From positions 124,001 through 188,000 of the forward strand of contig CAVSDW010000020.1 in assembly GCA_963726665.1 (NCBI GenBank): a DNA stretch of 64,000 nt. The letters are read 5' to 3'. Below, piece after piece: positions 9,512 to 18,219 of the stretch; position 1 is the first letter of the stretch, and every line of letters begins with the position of its first letter. The notes beneath the pieces were generated by a model, which made no database searches, was not told where the DNA came from, and saw only the letters and a program-made list of their open reading frames with translations. The position numbers were made by a program, and so were the translations under genes. The stretch comes from RPQJ01 sp963726665 (GTDB taxonomy: Bacteria > Pseudomonadota > Gammaproteobacteria > Steroidobacterales > Steroidobacteraceae).

Positions 9512-10369
9512 TTGTCAGGAAAATTCGAAGGCACGGAGCGCTACGTCGCGACCGAGGACCTGATGATGGCGGTCAATGCCGCCGTGACGCTGACTCGCCC
9601 GCTGCTGGTCAAGGGCGAGCCGGGCACCGGCAAGACGCAGCTCGCCGAGGAGATCGCGCTGGCGCTCGGCAAGCCGCTCTACCGCTGGCACATCAAGTCA
9701 ACGACCAAGGCCCAGCACGGGCTCTACGAGTACGACGCGGTCTCGCGCCTGCGCGATTCGCAGCTCGGCGAAGCGAAGGTCCACGACATCGGCAATTACA
9801 TCGTCAAGGGCCGCCTCTGGGAGGCGTTCGACAGCGCGGAGCAGGCGGTGCTCCTGATCGACGAGATCGACAAGGCCGACATCGAGTTCCCGAACGACCT
9901 GCTGCTCGAGCTCGACCGCATGGAGTTCTTCGTCTACGAGACGCGCGAGCTCGTGAAGGCACGTAAGCGGCCGATCGTGGTGATCACCAGCAACAACGAG
10001 AAGGAGCTGCCCGACGCGTTCCTGCGCCGCTGCTTCTTCCATTTCATCCGGTTCCCGGACGCCGAGACGATGACGCGAATCGTCGCTGTGCACTACCCGC
10101 AGCTCAAGCGCGAGCTGCTGTCGGAGGCGCTGAACGCCTTCTACAAGCTGCGCGAGGTGCCCGGGCTCAAGAAGAAGCCCTCCACGTCGGAGCTGCTCGA
10201 CTGGCTGAAGCTGCTGCTCGCCGAGGATGTGCCGCCCGAGGCGCTGCGCACCGACGACCCGCGCAAGAGCCTGCCGCCGATGTACGGCGCGCTGCTCAAG
10301 AACGAGCAGGACGTGCACCTCTTCGAGCAGCTCGTGTTCCTGCAGCGGCGGCAGCAGAACCGCAGCTGA
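9512..10369 (+). CDS. MoxR-family AAA+ ATPase
   Basis: The 285-residue protein has Walker A GEPGTGKT (35-42), Walker B VLLIDEID (113-120), a sensor stretch VITSNN and an arginine-finger region LPDAFLRRCFFHF. MoxR ATPases are chaperone-like and typically work with a von Willebrand A (VWA) domain protein encoded next door to assemble or activate an enzyme complex; the next gene is such a protein. I choose the TTG at 9512 because GGAGGAG lies just before it and the family begins about here. The client is unknown. The pair resembles the CoxD/CoxE type found both with CO dehydrogenases and, as here, on its own in proteobacterial chromosomes. Confidence 0.88.
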   Translation: MSGKFEGTERYVATEDLMMAVNAAVTLTRPLLVKGEPGTGKTQLAEEIALALGKPLYRWHIKSTTKAQHGLYEYDAVSRLRDSQLGEAKVHDIGNYIVKGRLWEAFDSAEQAVLLIDEIDKADIEFPNDLLLELDRMEFFVYETRELVKARKRPIVVITSNNEKELPDAFLRRCFFHFIRFPDAETMTRIVAVHYPQLKRELLSEALNAFYKLREVPGLKKKPSTSELLDWLKLLLAEDVPPEALRTDDPRKSLPPMYGALLKNEQDVHLFEQLVFLQRRQQNRS

Positions 10370-10407
10370 GTGCCGCCATGACTCGCGCCGCGCACCGAGC
10401 CGCGGAT

Positions 10408-10508
10408 GGCTGCCGGGATGTCCCGGGCGGGCCGTGGAGGCATGGATGCCGGGCTCCGGAGCTCGGCATGGATGGGCTCGCGCGGCCCGGCCGGGACATT
10501 CCGGCAGC
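10408..10508. repeat. Inverted repeat between the moxR-type and VWA genes
   Basis: GGCTGCCGGGATGTCCCGG (10408-10426) is nearly complementary to CCGGGACATTCCGGCAGCC (10490-10508), with one mismatch. Between the arms are GC-rich palindromic pieces such as CTCCGGAGCT. The GGGACATTCC core resembles the GGGGACATTC family, so this may be a diverged member. It occupies most of the 175-base gap. Confidence 0.65.
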
Positions 10509-10544
10509 CAGCCGACGCTGGCGGCGCGCGGCGGGGCGCGAGCC

Positions 10545-11720
10545 ATGCTGACGCGATTCTTCTTCACGCTGCGCGAGGCCGGGATCCCGGTGTCGCTGAC
10601 CGAGCACCTGACGCTGCTCGAGGCGCTCGAGGCGCGCGTCGCGAGCCTGAAGGTGGACGACTTCTACTGGCTCGCGCGCACGGCGCTGGTCAAGGACGAA
10701 AAGCACTTCGACCGCTTCGACCGCGCGTTCGCCGCGCATTTCCGCGGCGTCGAGCGGGCGTTCGGGTCGCTGGACGCCGCGCTTCCGGCCGACTGGCTGC
10801 GCAAGCTCGTGGAGCGCAACTTCACCGAGGAGGAGAAGGCGCAGATCGAGGCCCTCGGCGGCTGGGAAAAGCTCATGCAGACGCTCGAGGAGCGGTTGAA
10901 GGAGCAGAAGGGGAGGCACGAGGGCGGCAACAAGTGGATCGGCACGGGCGGCACCTCGCCGTTCGGCCACGGCGGCTACAATCCCGAAGGCGTCCGCATC
11001 GGCGGCCCCGGCGGGCAGAAGAGCGCGGTCAAGGTCTGGGAACGGCGCGATTACCGCAACCTGGACGACACCGTCGAGCTCGGCACGCGCAACATCAAGA
11101 TCGCGCTCCGCAAGCTGCGCCGCTTCGCGCGCGAGGGCGCCGCGGACGAGTTCGACCTGGGCGGCACCATCGACGCGACGGCGCGCAATGCCGGGCTGCT
11201 CGACCTCAAGTTCGTGCCCGAGCGGCACAATGCGCTCAAGGTTCTGCTGTTCCTCGACGTCGGCGGTTCGATGGAAAGCCACGTGCGGGTCTGCGAGGAG
11301 CTGTTCTCGGCGACGCGCAGCGAGTTCAAGCACCTCGAATACTTCTACTTCCACAACTTCCTGTACGAGTCGGTGTGGAAGGACGGTCGTCGCCGGCATT
11401 CCGAGCGCACGCCGCTCGCGGAGATCCTGCGGACCTACCCGCCCGACTACCGGGTGATCTTCGTCGGCGACGCGAGCATGAGCCCCTACGAGATCATGCA
11501 GCCCGGGGGCAGCATCGAACACTGGAACGACGAGGCGGGCGCCGTGTGGATGCAGCGCCTCACGCAGCGCTTCCATCGCCACGCATGGCTGAATCCCGAG
11601 CCGGAGGAGCGCTGGGACTACACCGCATCGATCGGGATCGTGCGGCAGTTGCTCGACGACCGCATGTTCCCGCTGACCCTGGGCGGGCTCGACCGCGGGA
11701 TCAAGGCGCTGAAGAACTAG
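10545..11720 (+). CDS. VWA domain protein (CoxE-like), partner of the MoxR ATPase
   Basis: The 391-residue protein has an N-terminal helical part, a charged linker (LEERLKEQKGRHEGG), a glycine-rich middle (GTGGTSPFGHGGYNPEG) and a C-terminal VWA domain. The metal-site motif is written LFLDVGGSMESH (Asp238) instead of the classical DxSxS, so Gly replaces the first Ser. This variant is typical of the MoxR-linked VWA subfamily. YRVIFVGDASMSPYEI gives the last metal-site part. No signal peptide or membrane segment is seen, so it is probably cytosolic. It follows the ATPase gene; I infer that the two act together, target unknown. Confidence 0.85.
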   Translation: MLTRFFFTLREAGIPVSLTEHLTLLEALEARVASLKVDDFYWLARTALVKDEKHFDRFDRAFAAHFRGVERAFGSLDAALPADWLRKLVERNFTEEEKAQIEALGGWEKLMQTLEERLKEQKGRHEGGNKWIGTGGTSPFGHGGYNPEGVRIGGPGGQKSAVKVWERRDYRNLDDTVELGTRNIKIALRKLRRFAREGAADEFDLGGTIDATARNAGLLDLKFVPERHNALKVLLFLDVGGSMESHVRVCEELFSATRSEFKHLEYFYFHNFLYESVWKDGRRRHSERTPLAEILRTYPPDYRVIFVGDASMSPYEIMQPGGSIEHWNDEAGAVWMQRLTQRFHRHAWLNPEPEERWDYTASIGIVRQLLDDRMFPLTLGGLDRGIKALKN

Positions 11721-11766
11721 GGGACATTCTGCTTTTCCGCGCCGAGCGAAACAGTGAATGTCCCCT
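11719..11766. repeat. GGGGACATTC-family repeat, copy 3 (short)
   Basis: GGGGACATTC (11720-11729) and GAATGTCCCC (11756-11765) are perfect inverted ends of a small element, and the centre (TTTTCCGCGCC) is partly paired. It starts at the VWA stop codon and lies between two converging genes, as expected of a REP-like terminator element. Confidence 0.75.
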
Positions 11767-11780
11767 GCCGCACGTTCCTG

Positions 11781-12332
11781 CTAGCCGGTCTTCTGTGCCG
11801 CCTTGAGTGCCTTCAGGTCGTCGAGAACGACCTTGGAGTGGCCGTCCGGATCCACGGTCTCGTAGCGCTTCGCGATGCGGCCTTGCGGGTCGATGATGAA
11901 CGTCTCGCGGCGCGCCATCTCCATCATGCCCATGTACGTCTTGAGCACGCCGTATTCTTTCGTCACCGCCTTGGTCGGGTCGGCGAGCAGCGTGAACGGC
12001 AGGCTGTGCTTCTCCGCGAATGCCTTGTGGTCGCCCACGTCGTCGACGCTGATGCCGAGGACCACGGCGCCTTCCTTGTCGAAGGCGAAGATGTTGTCGC
12101 GGAAGGCGCAGGCTTCCGTCGTGCAGCCCGGCGTGTCGTCCTTCGGGTAGAAGTAGAGCACCACCCACTTGCCCTTGTAGTCGGAGAGGCTGTGCCACTT
12201 GCCGTTCTGGTCCTGAAGCTTGAACGGCGGCGCCGCGCTGCCGACGGCCGGCGCGTCCGCGAACGCGGGAATCGCGAGCGCGAGGAGGGCAGCGAACAGG
12301 ATCGCGAGGCGGGTCGGTGCGGCGTGTGTCAT
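11781..12332 (-). CDS. Peroxiredoxin (Bcp/PrxQ type) with an N-terminal export signal
   Basis: The enzyme reduces peroxides. FYPKDDTPGCTTEACAF contains the peroxidatic Cys70 and, five residues on, Cys75, the resolving Cys position of PrxQ enzymes. FKLQDQNGKWHSLSDYKGK and the AspPro-rich end are standard for the family. Residues 1-25 (LAILFAALLALAIPAFA) look like a Sec signal peptide cut after AFA, so the enzyme should work in the periplasm, unlike cytosolic Bcp. The start at 12332 follows AAGAGAG; an ATG five codons upstream is less likely. It diverges from the patatin-like gene, with 82 bases between them. Confidence 0.9.
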   Translation of the reverse strand: MTHAAPTRLAILFAALLALAIPAFADAPAVGSAAPPFKLQDQNGKWHSLSDYKGKWVVLYFYPKDDTPGCTTEACAFRDNIFAFDKEGAVVLGISVDDVGDHKAFAEKHSLPFTLLADPTKAVTKEYGVLKTYMGMMEMARRETFIIDPQGRIAKRYETVDPDGHSKVVLDDLKALKAAQKTG

Positions 12333-12414
12333 GGGGCTCTCTTGCATGGGCGGAAGGTCGCCACGAGCATGCCATACTAGTCCCCGGCCGGGACCCTGTC
12401 AGCGAGGGCGGCGA

Positions 12415-13588
12415 TTGGCAGCCTCCAGCTCAGAGACCAACTACCTGTTCCTCGAGAATCGCGAGGCGCTCGTGCTCGCGGGCGGAGGGCGCGCGTGCGG
12501 CCTACCAGGTGGGCGTCCTGGGCGCGATCGCGGACTGGCTGCCGGAAGACGCGCCCTGTCCCTTCGAGGTCCTGGTAGGCACTTCTGCAGGCGCGCTCAA
12601 TGCCGCGGCGCTGGTCGCTCGCGCCGCGAGATTCCGTGACGCCGTTGGCGTGCTGGAGGAAGTCTGGTCCGGGTTCCGCGTGGAGCAGGTCGTGCGGGCC
12701 GACACTGCCACGACGCTCAGGGCGGGGCTGCACTGGGGCCTGTCGGTGGTTTCCGGTGGCTGGCTCCTGGCGCCGCCGCGCTCCCTGCTCGACACCTCGC
12801 CACTGCGCGAGCTCCTGCTGCGTACGATTCCGATGGATGGCATCCGGGCCAGCGTCGAGGCCGGGCTCGTGCGGGCGCTGGCGGTCGCGACCACCAGCTA
12901 CTCGACCGGCAAGGCCGTGGCGTTCTTCGAGGGCGCTCCCTCGGTCGAGGAGTGGTCGAGGGTCAGGCGCACGGGCGTCCGTCGCCGCATCGACATCGAC
13001 GTGCTGATGGCGAGCGCCGCGATTCCCTTCATCTTCCCGGCGGGCCGCGTGGACGGCGACTATTACGGCGACGGCGCGATGCGCCAGCTCGCGCCGCTGA
13101 GCCCTGCGGTGCACATGGGCGCGAACCGCCTGCTGGTCGTCGGCACCCGCGCGGAAGCCGCAGCCTCGCCCGCCGACGTGTCGACCGACCGCCCGCCCAG
13201 CCCCGGAAACCTGCTCGGCTTCGTGCTCGACTCGCTGTTCACCGACGGACTGTCGATCGACCTCGAGCGGCTGCGGCAGATCAATGCGATCCTGCAGTCG
13301 GACGGGGCGGGCAGCTTTCCGCAGCGGCGGCCGATCGAGGCGCTGGTCATCGAGCCCAGCGACGACACGACGGCGCTCGCGCGGCGCCACCTGCGCGCGA
13401 TGCCGCGCAGCCTTCGGAACCTGCTGCGCACCATCGGGGCGCTCGAGGCTCGCGGCGGCCTGCTCGCGAGCTACCTGCTGTTCGAGTCCTCATACACGAC
13501 GGAACTCATGCGTCTCGGCCGCGCGGATGCGCAGGCGCGTCGTCAAGAGATCGAGGCATACCTGATACCGCGCGCGAGCTCTCGGTAG
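12415..13588 (+). CDS. Patatin-like phospholipase, with a frameshift near its start
   Basis: The product is a predicted Ser/Asp lipid acyl hydrolase. It has the oxyanion loop GGG-ARAAYQVG, the nucleophile Ser in LVGTSAGALNAAA, and the catalytic Asp in YYGDGAMRQLAPLSP. The first 25-odd codons (ETNYLFLENREALVLAGGG) are in one frame and the rest in another. Removing one base at about 12487-12495 joins them into the expected LVLAGGGARAAYQVG. I take TTG 12415 as the likely start, since no ATG or GTG is in frame close by. The corrected length is about 390 residues. No signal peptide is visible. Bacterial patatins act on membrane lipids, but the real substrate is unknown. Confidence 0.85.
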
Positions 13589-13601
13589 TCCGGATCCCTG
13601 G

Positions 13602-14432
13602 TCAGCGCAGGTGCCCGAGCAGCAGCGGGTTCAGCGCCTCGGGCGCGTCGAGCTGCATCCAGTGATTGCATCCTTCGAGACGACGGTACTGCCATCCGGC
13701 GTCGCAGAACTTTTCGGACCCGAGCATCTGCCGCTCGGTGAGATAGAAATCGCCGTCGCTCCAGATGCCGACCACGGGTACCGTCATCTGCGGCAGGTGT
13801 CCCGGGAAGAGCAGGCGCAGGTTGGCGCGGTAGTAGTTGAAGCCGGCCGTGAGGCGCCCGGGCCTGGAGAGGCGCGACATCGTGTCCGTGAACTCCTGCG
13901 GGTAGCGGTAGAAGAGGCGGAAGAGCAGCCAGTCGAATCGCTTGATCAGGAATTCGATCAAGCCACGGAACTGGATGAGGAGCACGTAGTAACCGCGGAG
14001 CTTCTGCTCGATCCCGCCGCGGGCGTAGGCGGAGGGATGGCCGACCGAGAGCGCGATGTAGCGCTCCACGCGCTCCGGGTGCCGCATCGCGAGGTACCAG
14101 CCCTGCACCGCTCCCCAGTCGTGCCCGACCAGCCGCACCTTGCGGATGCCGAGCGCGTCGAGCAGCGCGACGAGGTCTTCGACGAGCCGGTCGATCGAAT
14201 AGTCGCCGACCTTCGATGCAATCGCACTCTCGCCGCAGCCGCGCGTGTCGGGTGCGATCACGCGGTAGCCCGCGGCGACCAGCGCCGGGATCTGTTTGCG
14301 CCACACCGTGTGGTCGTCGGGAAAGCCGTGGACCAGCAGGACGTCAGGACCTTCGCCCTCGACGATCACGTTGAGTTCGACGCCGTTCACCAGGATACGG
14401 CGGCTGTTGGACGAGATGGCTTCGTGTTCCAA
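13602..14432 (-). CDS. Alpha/beta hydrolase, epoxide-hydrolase-like
   Basis: The 276-residue product has the oxyanion motif HGFPDDHTVWRKQI and GHDWGAVQGW, where Asp is the nucleophile, as in soluble epoxide hydrolases and haloalkane dehalogenases. An acid lies in IWSDGDFYL and the catalytic His in GCNHWMQLDAP. A helical cap with many aromatic residues (RFDWLLFRLFYRYP) sits between. There is no signal peptide. It converges on the patatin-like gene 14 bases away and is the last minus-strand gene before rapZ. The exact substrate cannot be told from sequence. Confidence 0.88.
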   Translation of the reverse strand: MEHEAISSNSRRILVNGVELNVIVEGEGPDVLLVHGFPDDHTVWRKQIPALVAAGYRVIAPDTRGCGESAIASKVGDYSIDRLVEDLVALLDALGIRKVRLVGHDWGAVQGWYLAMRHPERVERYIALSVGHPSAYARGGIEQKLRGYYVLLIQFRGLIEFLIKRFDWLLFRLFYRYPQEFTDTMSRLSRPGRLTAGFNYYRANLRLLFPGHLPQMTVPVVGIWSDGDFYLTERQMLGSEKFCDAGWQYRRLEGCNHWMQLDAPEALNPLLLGHLR

Positions 14433-14449
14433 AGGCGGCTCCCAGCGGA

Positions 14450-14492
14450 CGTTCCCCTTTGTCGCTGCAAACAGGGGGATGTCGCCTATTCG
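14450..14492. repeat. Degraded GGGGACATTC-family repeat
   Basis: GACGTTCCCCTTT and, 13 bases on, AACAGGGGGATGTCGCCTATT resemble decayed arms of the family seen at 3.36 and 52.34 kb. The segment then runs into CGCTATTCG, which looks like the heptamer family. It fills the whole gap between rapZ and the hydrolase gene. Confidence 0.4.
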
Positions 14493-15365
14493 CTATTCGT
14501 GGCGCCGGCTCTCAAGGTCCCGGTGGCGCACCAGAGCCTGTCCGAAACTGGCGTTGAATCGGGCAGCCAGCTTTTCCGCGAGATAGACGGAGCGATGCTG
14601 TCCGCCGGTGCAGCCGACGGCGACCGTGAGGTAGCTGCGGTTGGACCGCACCAGCGACGGCATCCAGCGCTCGAGGAATCCCGTCACGTCGGCGAGGTAT
14701 TGCGCGACCTCCTCCTGGCCGTCGAGGAACCGGACAACGGGTGCGTCGCGTCCTGTCTGGTCCCGCAATGACGGCTCCCAGTAGGGATTCGGCAGCGAAC
14801 GCGCGTCGAATACGAAATCCGCGTCGTCGGGAACCCCGTGACGGTAGGCGAACGATTCGAACAGCAGCGACGGCCCGGCGCCCGGGCGGTCGACCACCCG
14901 GGCCTTCACCATCTCCCGCAGCTCGTGCACTGACAGGTGAGACGTGTCGATCGTGAGGTCGGCGGCCGTCGCGACCGGGGCCAGCAGCCGCTGTTCCTGC
15001 TCGAGAGCTTCCTGCAGCCCGATGCCGTCGCGGCTGAGGGGGTGCCGGCGCCGCGTCTCGCTGAAGCGCTTGAGCAGCACGTCGTTGCCTGCGCGCAGGA
15101 ACACGACCTCGCAGCCGATGCCGCTGCGCCTCAGTTCCGCGACCAGCCTCGGCACGTCCGCGAGGTCCTCGGGCCGGTTGCGGGCGTCCACGCCCACCGC
15201 CGTCAGCCGGTACGAGGGTTCGCTGGTCCGCACCGTGTAGGCGATGAACCCCGGCAGCAGGCCGGCGGGGATGTTGTCGACGCAGTAGAAGTCGAGGTCC
15301 GCGAGCATGTTGAGGGCCACGCTCTTCCCGGATCCGGACAGGCCGCTGACGATGACGAGGCGCAT
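14493..15365 (-). CDS. rapZ: RapZ, RNase adapter for small-RNA control of amino-sugar synthesis
   Basis: RapZ binds glucosamine-6-phosphate and, in enterobacteria, guides RNase E to the GlmZ small RNA, tuning GlmS and so cell-wall precursor supply. The 290-residue protein has the N-terminal P-loop GLSGSGKS (8-15), the FYCVDNIP motif, VDARNRPED, and the C-terminal RNA-binding half with TVAVGCTGGQHRSVYLAE. It starts 3 bases after the rpoN stop, so the two are co-transcribed. In many relatives hpf and ptsN sit between rpoN and rapZ; here they do not. Confidence 0.95.
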   Translation of the reverse strand: MRLVIVSGLSGSGKSVALNMLADLDFYCVDNIPAGLLPGFIAYTVRTSEPSYRLTAVGVDARNRPEDLADVPRLVAELRRSGIGCEVVFLRAGNDVLLKRFSETRRRHPLSRDGIGLQEALEQEQRLLAPVATAADLTIDTSHLSVHELREMVKARVVDRPGAGPSLLFESFAYRHGVPDDADFVFDARSLPNPYWEPSLRDQTGRDAPVVRFLDGQEEVAQYLADVTGFLERWMPSLVRSNRSYLTVAVGCTGGQHRSVYLAEKLAARFNASFGQALVRHRDLESRRHE

Positions 15366-15368
15366 GGT

Positions 15369-16808
15369 TCAGCCGGCGCTCGCGTGGCGGCGTTCGCTGG
15401 AGGTGGCGAGGCCGAGCGCCTCCCGGTACTTGGCGACCGTGCGGCGCGCGACCTTCACGCCCTCCCCGGACAGGACCTCGGCGAGCTGCGCATCGCTCAA
15501 GGGCTTGCCGGGCTGCTCCTCCGCGATCAGCTTGCGGATGCGCGCGCGGATCGCGACCGACGAGACGTCCTCGCCGCCCGCGCCCGAGACGTGGCTCGAG
15601 AAGAAGAACCGGAACTCGAAGATACCGCGCGGCGTGTGCATGTACTTGTTGGTGGTCACCCGCGACACCGTGGACTCGTGCAGCCCGACGGACTCCGCGA
15701 CGTCACGCAGGATCATCGGTTGCATGGCTTCCTCGCCCTTCTCGAGGAACGCCACCTGTCGCTGCACGATCGTGCGCGCGACCTTGAGCAGCGTTTCTCC
15801 ACGGATCTCGAGGCTGCGGATCAGCCAGCGCGCCTCCTGCAGCTGCGTGCGCAGGACGGCGTAGTCCTGTGACCGGGTCACCAGGCTGGCATAGCCCTGG
15901 TTGACCCTCAGGCGCGGGACCGATGCCGGGTTGATCTCGACGATCCAGCCCTGCGCGCTGCGCCTGACGAACACGTCGGGGACGATGTATTCGGGTGGCG
16001 CGCTCTCGAAGCCCGCGCCCGGTCGCGGATTACAGCCGCGGATCAGCGCAAGCGCGTCCTGCAGCGCGTCTTCGTCCACGCCGAGCCGCTGCCTCAACCC
16101 CGCGAGGTCGCGATCCGCCACTTCCTGCAGGTGCTCGTGCGCGATAAGGAGCGCGATCTCGCGGCCGGGCGTGGACGGCTCGAGCTGCTGCAGCTGCAGC
16201 CCGATGCACTCGGCGAGCGAGCGTGCACCGACGCCGGCGGGGTCCAGCGTCTGCAGGAACGCGAGCACCCGCTCGACGTCCTCCTCCGCGACCGGCAGGT
16301 CGGCGCTCAGGCTGCGCGCGATGTCGGCCGGGGACTCGGTGAGGTAGCCATCGTCGTTCAGCGCATCCACGAGCGCCTCGCCGATCCACACCTCGCGCGG
16401 GTCGAGCCTGCTCACCTCGAGCTGCCAGATGAGGTGCTGGTGCAGGTTGCGCTCCTGGTCGTCCGCGAACTCGAGCGGGCGGTCGTCGTCGTCCTGGGCG
16501 CGGCCGTCGCCCGACGGCGTCGAGGACTCGGACCATGGGTCCTCCATCTCGACCACGACCTCGTCGGGCTGCGGGCCTTCGGGCTCGCCGTCGTCGGCGT
16601 CCTCGCCGGAGGGCGCCGGCTGGTCGAGGGAGGCGAGGTCGATCTGGTCCTCTTCCTCCGCCTCGAGCATGACGTTGCTCTCGAGCGCGTCCTGCACCTG
16701 CGCCTGGAGTTCGAGCACGGGAAGCTGCAGCAGCCGGATCGCCTGCTGCAACTGCGGCGTCATCGTCAGCTGCTGACCAAGCCTGAGCTGCAGGGATGGC
16801 TTCAACAT
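15369..16808 (-). CDS. rpoN: RNA polymerase sigma-54 factor
   Basis: RpoN directs RNA polymerase to -24/-12 promoters that need an AAA+ activator. Region I is glutamine/leucine-rich (LQLRLGQQLTMTPQLQQAIRLLQLP) and contacts the activator. An acidic region II (residues 50-115) follows, then the core-binding part. Next are a helix-turn-helix segment (ESVGLHESTVSRVTTNKY) and the diagnostic RpoN box ARRTVAKYRE (about 454-463). The length of 479 is normal. It lies directly behind lptB as in many gammaproteobacteria. A good sigma-54 site is seen in this window ahead of pilA. Confidence 0.97.
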   Translation of the reverse strand: MLKPSLQLRLGQQLTMTPQLQQAIRLLQLPVLELQAQVQDALESNVMLEAEEEDQIDLASLDQPAPSGEDADDGEPEGPQPDEVVVEMEDPWSESSTPSGDGRAQDDDDRPLEFADDQERNLHQHLIWQLEVSRLDPREVWIGEALVDALNDDGYLTESPADIARSLSADLPVAEEDVERVLAFLQTLDPAGVGARSLAECIGLQLQQLEPSTPGREIALLIAHEHLQEVADRDLAGLRQRLGVDEDALQDALALIRGCNPRPGAGFESAPPEYIVPDVFVRRSAQGWIVEINPASVPRLRVNQGYASLVTRSQDYAVLRTQLQEARWLIRSLEIRGETLLKVARTIVQRQVAFLEKGEEAMQPMILRDVAESVGLHESTVSRVTTNKYMHTPRGIFEFRFFFSSHVSGAGGEDVSSVAIRARIRKLIAEEQPGKPLSDAQLAEVLSGEGVKVARRTVAKYREALGLATSSERRHASAG

Positions 16809-16813
16809 CTGCG

Positions 16814-17542
16814 CTACAGCCTGAAATCCTGCCCCAGGTAGACCTCGCGTACCTGGGAATCGGCAAGGATCACCTCGGCCGAGCCCGAGGCGATCACGCT
16901 GCCGGCGCTCACGATGTAAGCGCGATTGCAGATGCCCAGTGTCTCGCGGACGTTGTGGTCCGTGATCAGCACGCCGATGTTGCGCGCGGCGAGGTGACGG
17001 ATGATGCGCTGGATGTCGTCGACCGAGATCGGGTCCACGCCTGCGAAGGGCTCGTCGAGCAGGATGAAGCGCGGTTCCGCCGCGAGTGCGCGCGCGATCT
17101 CGACGCGCCGGCGCTCGCCGCCCGACAGGCTCATGCCGACGTTGCCGCGGATGTGCCCGATGTGGAGTTCCTCGAGCAGCGAATCGAGCGCCGCCTCGCG
17201 CGAGGCGTCGTCGCCGAGGTCCTCGCGGACCTCGAGGATCGCGCGGATGTTGTCCTCGACCGAGAGCTTGCGGAACACGGACGCTTCCTGCGGCAGGTAC
17301 CCGACGCCGAGCCGCGCGCGACGGTACATCGGCAGGCGTGTGAGCTCGCGGTCGTCGAGGAAGATCCGCCCCTCGTCGCAGGGCACGAGCCCGACGATCA
17401 TGTAGAAGGCGGTCGTCTTGCCCGCTCCGTTGGGCCCGAGCAGGCCGACGACCTCGCCGGAAGCGACCTCGAGGGACAGGTCGGACACGACCTTGCGGGA
17501 CCGGTAGCGCTTGCCCAGCGACTCGGCGCGCAGCACGCTCAT
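16814..17542 (-). CDS. lptB: LPS export ABC transporter ATP-binding protein
   Basis: LptB powers extraction of LPS from the inner membrane with LptF/LptG and LptC. The 242-residue ABC ATPase has Walker A LLGPNGAGKTT, the Q-loop in LPQEASVFRKLSVEDN, the signature MSLSGGERRRVEIARAL, Walker B FILLDEPFAGVDPISV and the H-loop ITDHNVRETL, all highly typical of LptB. Its ATG overlaps the lptA stop by 4 bases, so translation is coupled. lptF and lptG are not in this window. Confidence 0.97.
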   Translation of the reverse strand: MSVLRAESLGKRYRSRKVVSDLSLEVASGEVVGLLGPNGAGKTTAFYMIVGLVPCDEGRIFLDDRELTRLPMYRRARLGVGYLPQEASVFRKLSVEDNIRAILEVREDLGDDASREAALDSLLEELHIGHIRGNVGMSLSGGERRRVEIARALAAEPRFILLDEPFAGVDPISVDDIQRIIRHLAARNIGVLITDHNVRETLGICNRAYIVSAGSVIASGSAEVILADSQVREVYLGQDFRL

Positions 17543-18219
17543 TGAGGCACGTCCGGCTTCGGCGCCGGCGCCTTGACCTTGCCCTTGTCGCCGGCCTTGT
17601 CCTGGGCCTTCGGGTTGATGGTGATGTGCACGCCGCCCGGGACCGTGCCGCCCGGATTGGCCGCGACCCGCTGCCGGGCCACGTCGTAGATCAGCGTGTC
17701 GCCCTCGATCACGTTGTCGCCGTCGGTGAGCCACGCGGCGTCCGTGAGTTTCACCGTGCCGCCCTTCACGTCGTACTCGATGGTCTTGGCGCGGCCTCGC
17801 GCGATCTGCGGGCTGTCCTTGAGCTTCTGCTCGAATTCGGCCGGCGAACCACGGATCACGGCGGTCGAGATCTCCTTGTCGCGGAACGTCACCACGGCGC
17901 TCGACGCCGTGAGCTTTCCGTCCGGCACGGTGACGCGGACGTCGCCGCTGAACGTCCACTCGGTGTTCTCGAAGTTGAGCCCCGTGGCACTCGCCTCGCG
18001 GGCCTCGACCTGCATGGGGCCCTGCGTGATCCGCACCTGCTGGAAATGCAGGCGGTTCTGCTTGTAGTCGAAATCCGAGGACGCGGCGACCAGGTCGATC
18101 GGTTCCTTGGTCGGGCTCGGCAGCAACGGCGCCGCAGCGGACGCTGCGCCCGCGGCGACGCAGCAGGTGAGCGTCACCGCGACGCACGCACGCACGAGAT
18201 CAGGGAATGAAGCGGCCAT
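17539..18219 (-). CDS. lptA: LPS periplasmic bridge protein LptA
   Basis: The protein carries LPS across the periplasm as part of the Lpt bridge. A signal peptide (residues 1 to about 28, ending GAASA) precedes the OstA/LptA beta-jellyroll, recognisable from IDLVAASSDFDYKQNRLHFQQ, a GPMQVEA stretch and the repeating EIS/EGD strand pattern. The tail after residue 200 is lysine/proline-rich and probably disordered. The length is 226. It overlaps lptC upstream by 20 bases and lptB downstream by 4. Confidence 0.93.
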   Translation of the reverse strand: MAASFPDLVRACVAVTLTCCVAAGAASAAAPLLPSPTKEPIDLVAASSDFDYKQNRLHFQQVRITQGPMQVEAREASATGLNFENTEWTFSGDVRVTVPDGKLTASSAVVTFRDKEISTAVIRGSPAEFEQKLKDSPQIARGRAKTIEYDVKGGTVKLTDAAWLTDGDNVIEGDTLIYDVARQRVAANPGGTVPGGVHITINPKAQDKAGDKGKVKAPAPKPDVPQ

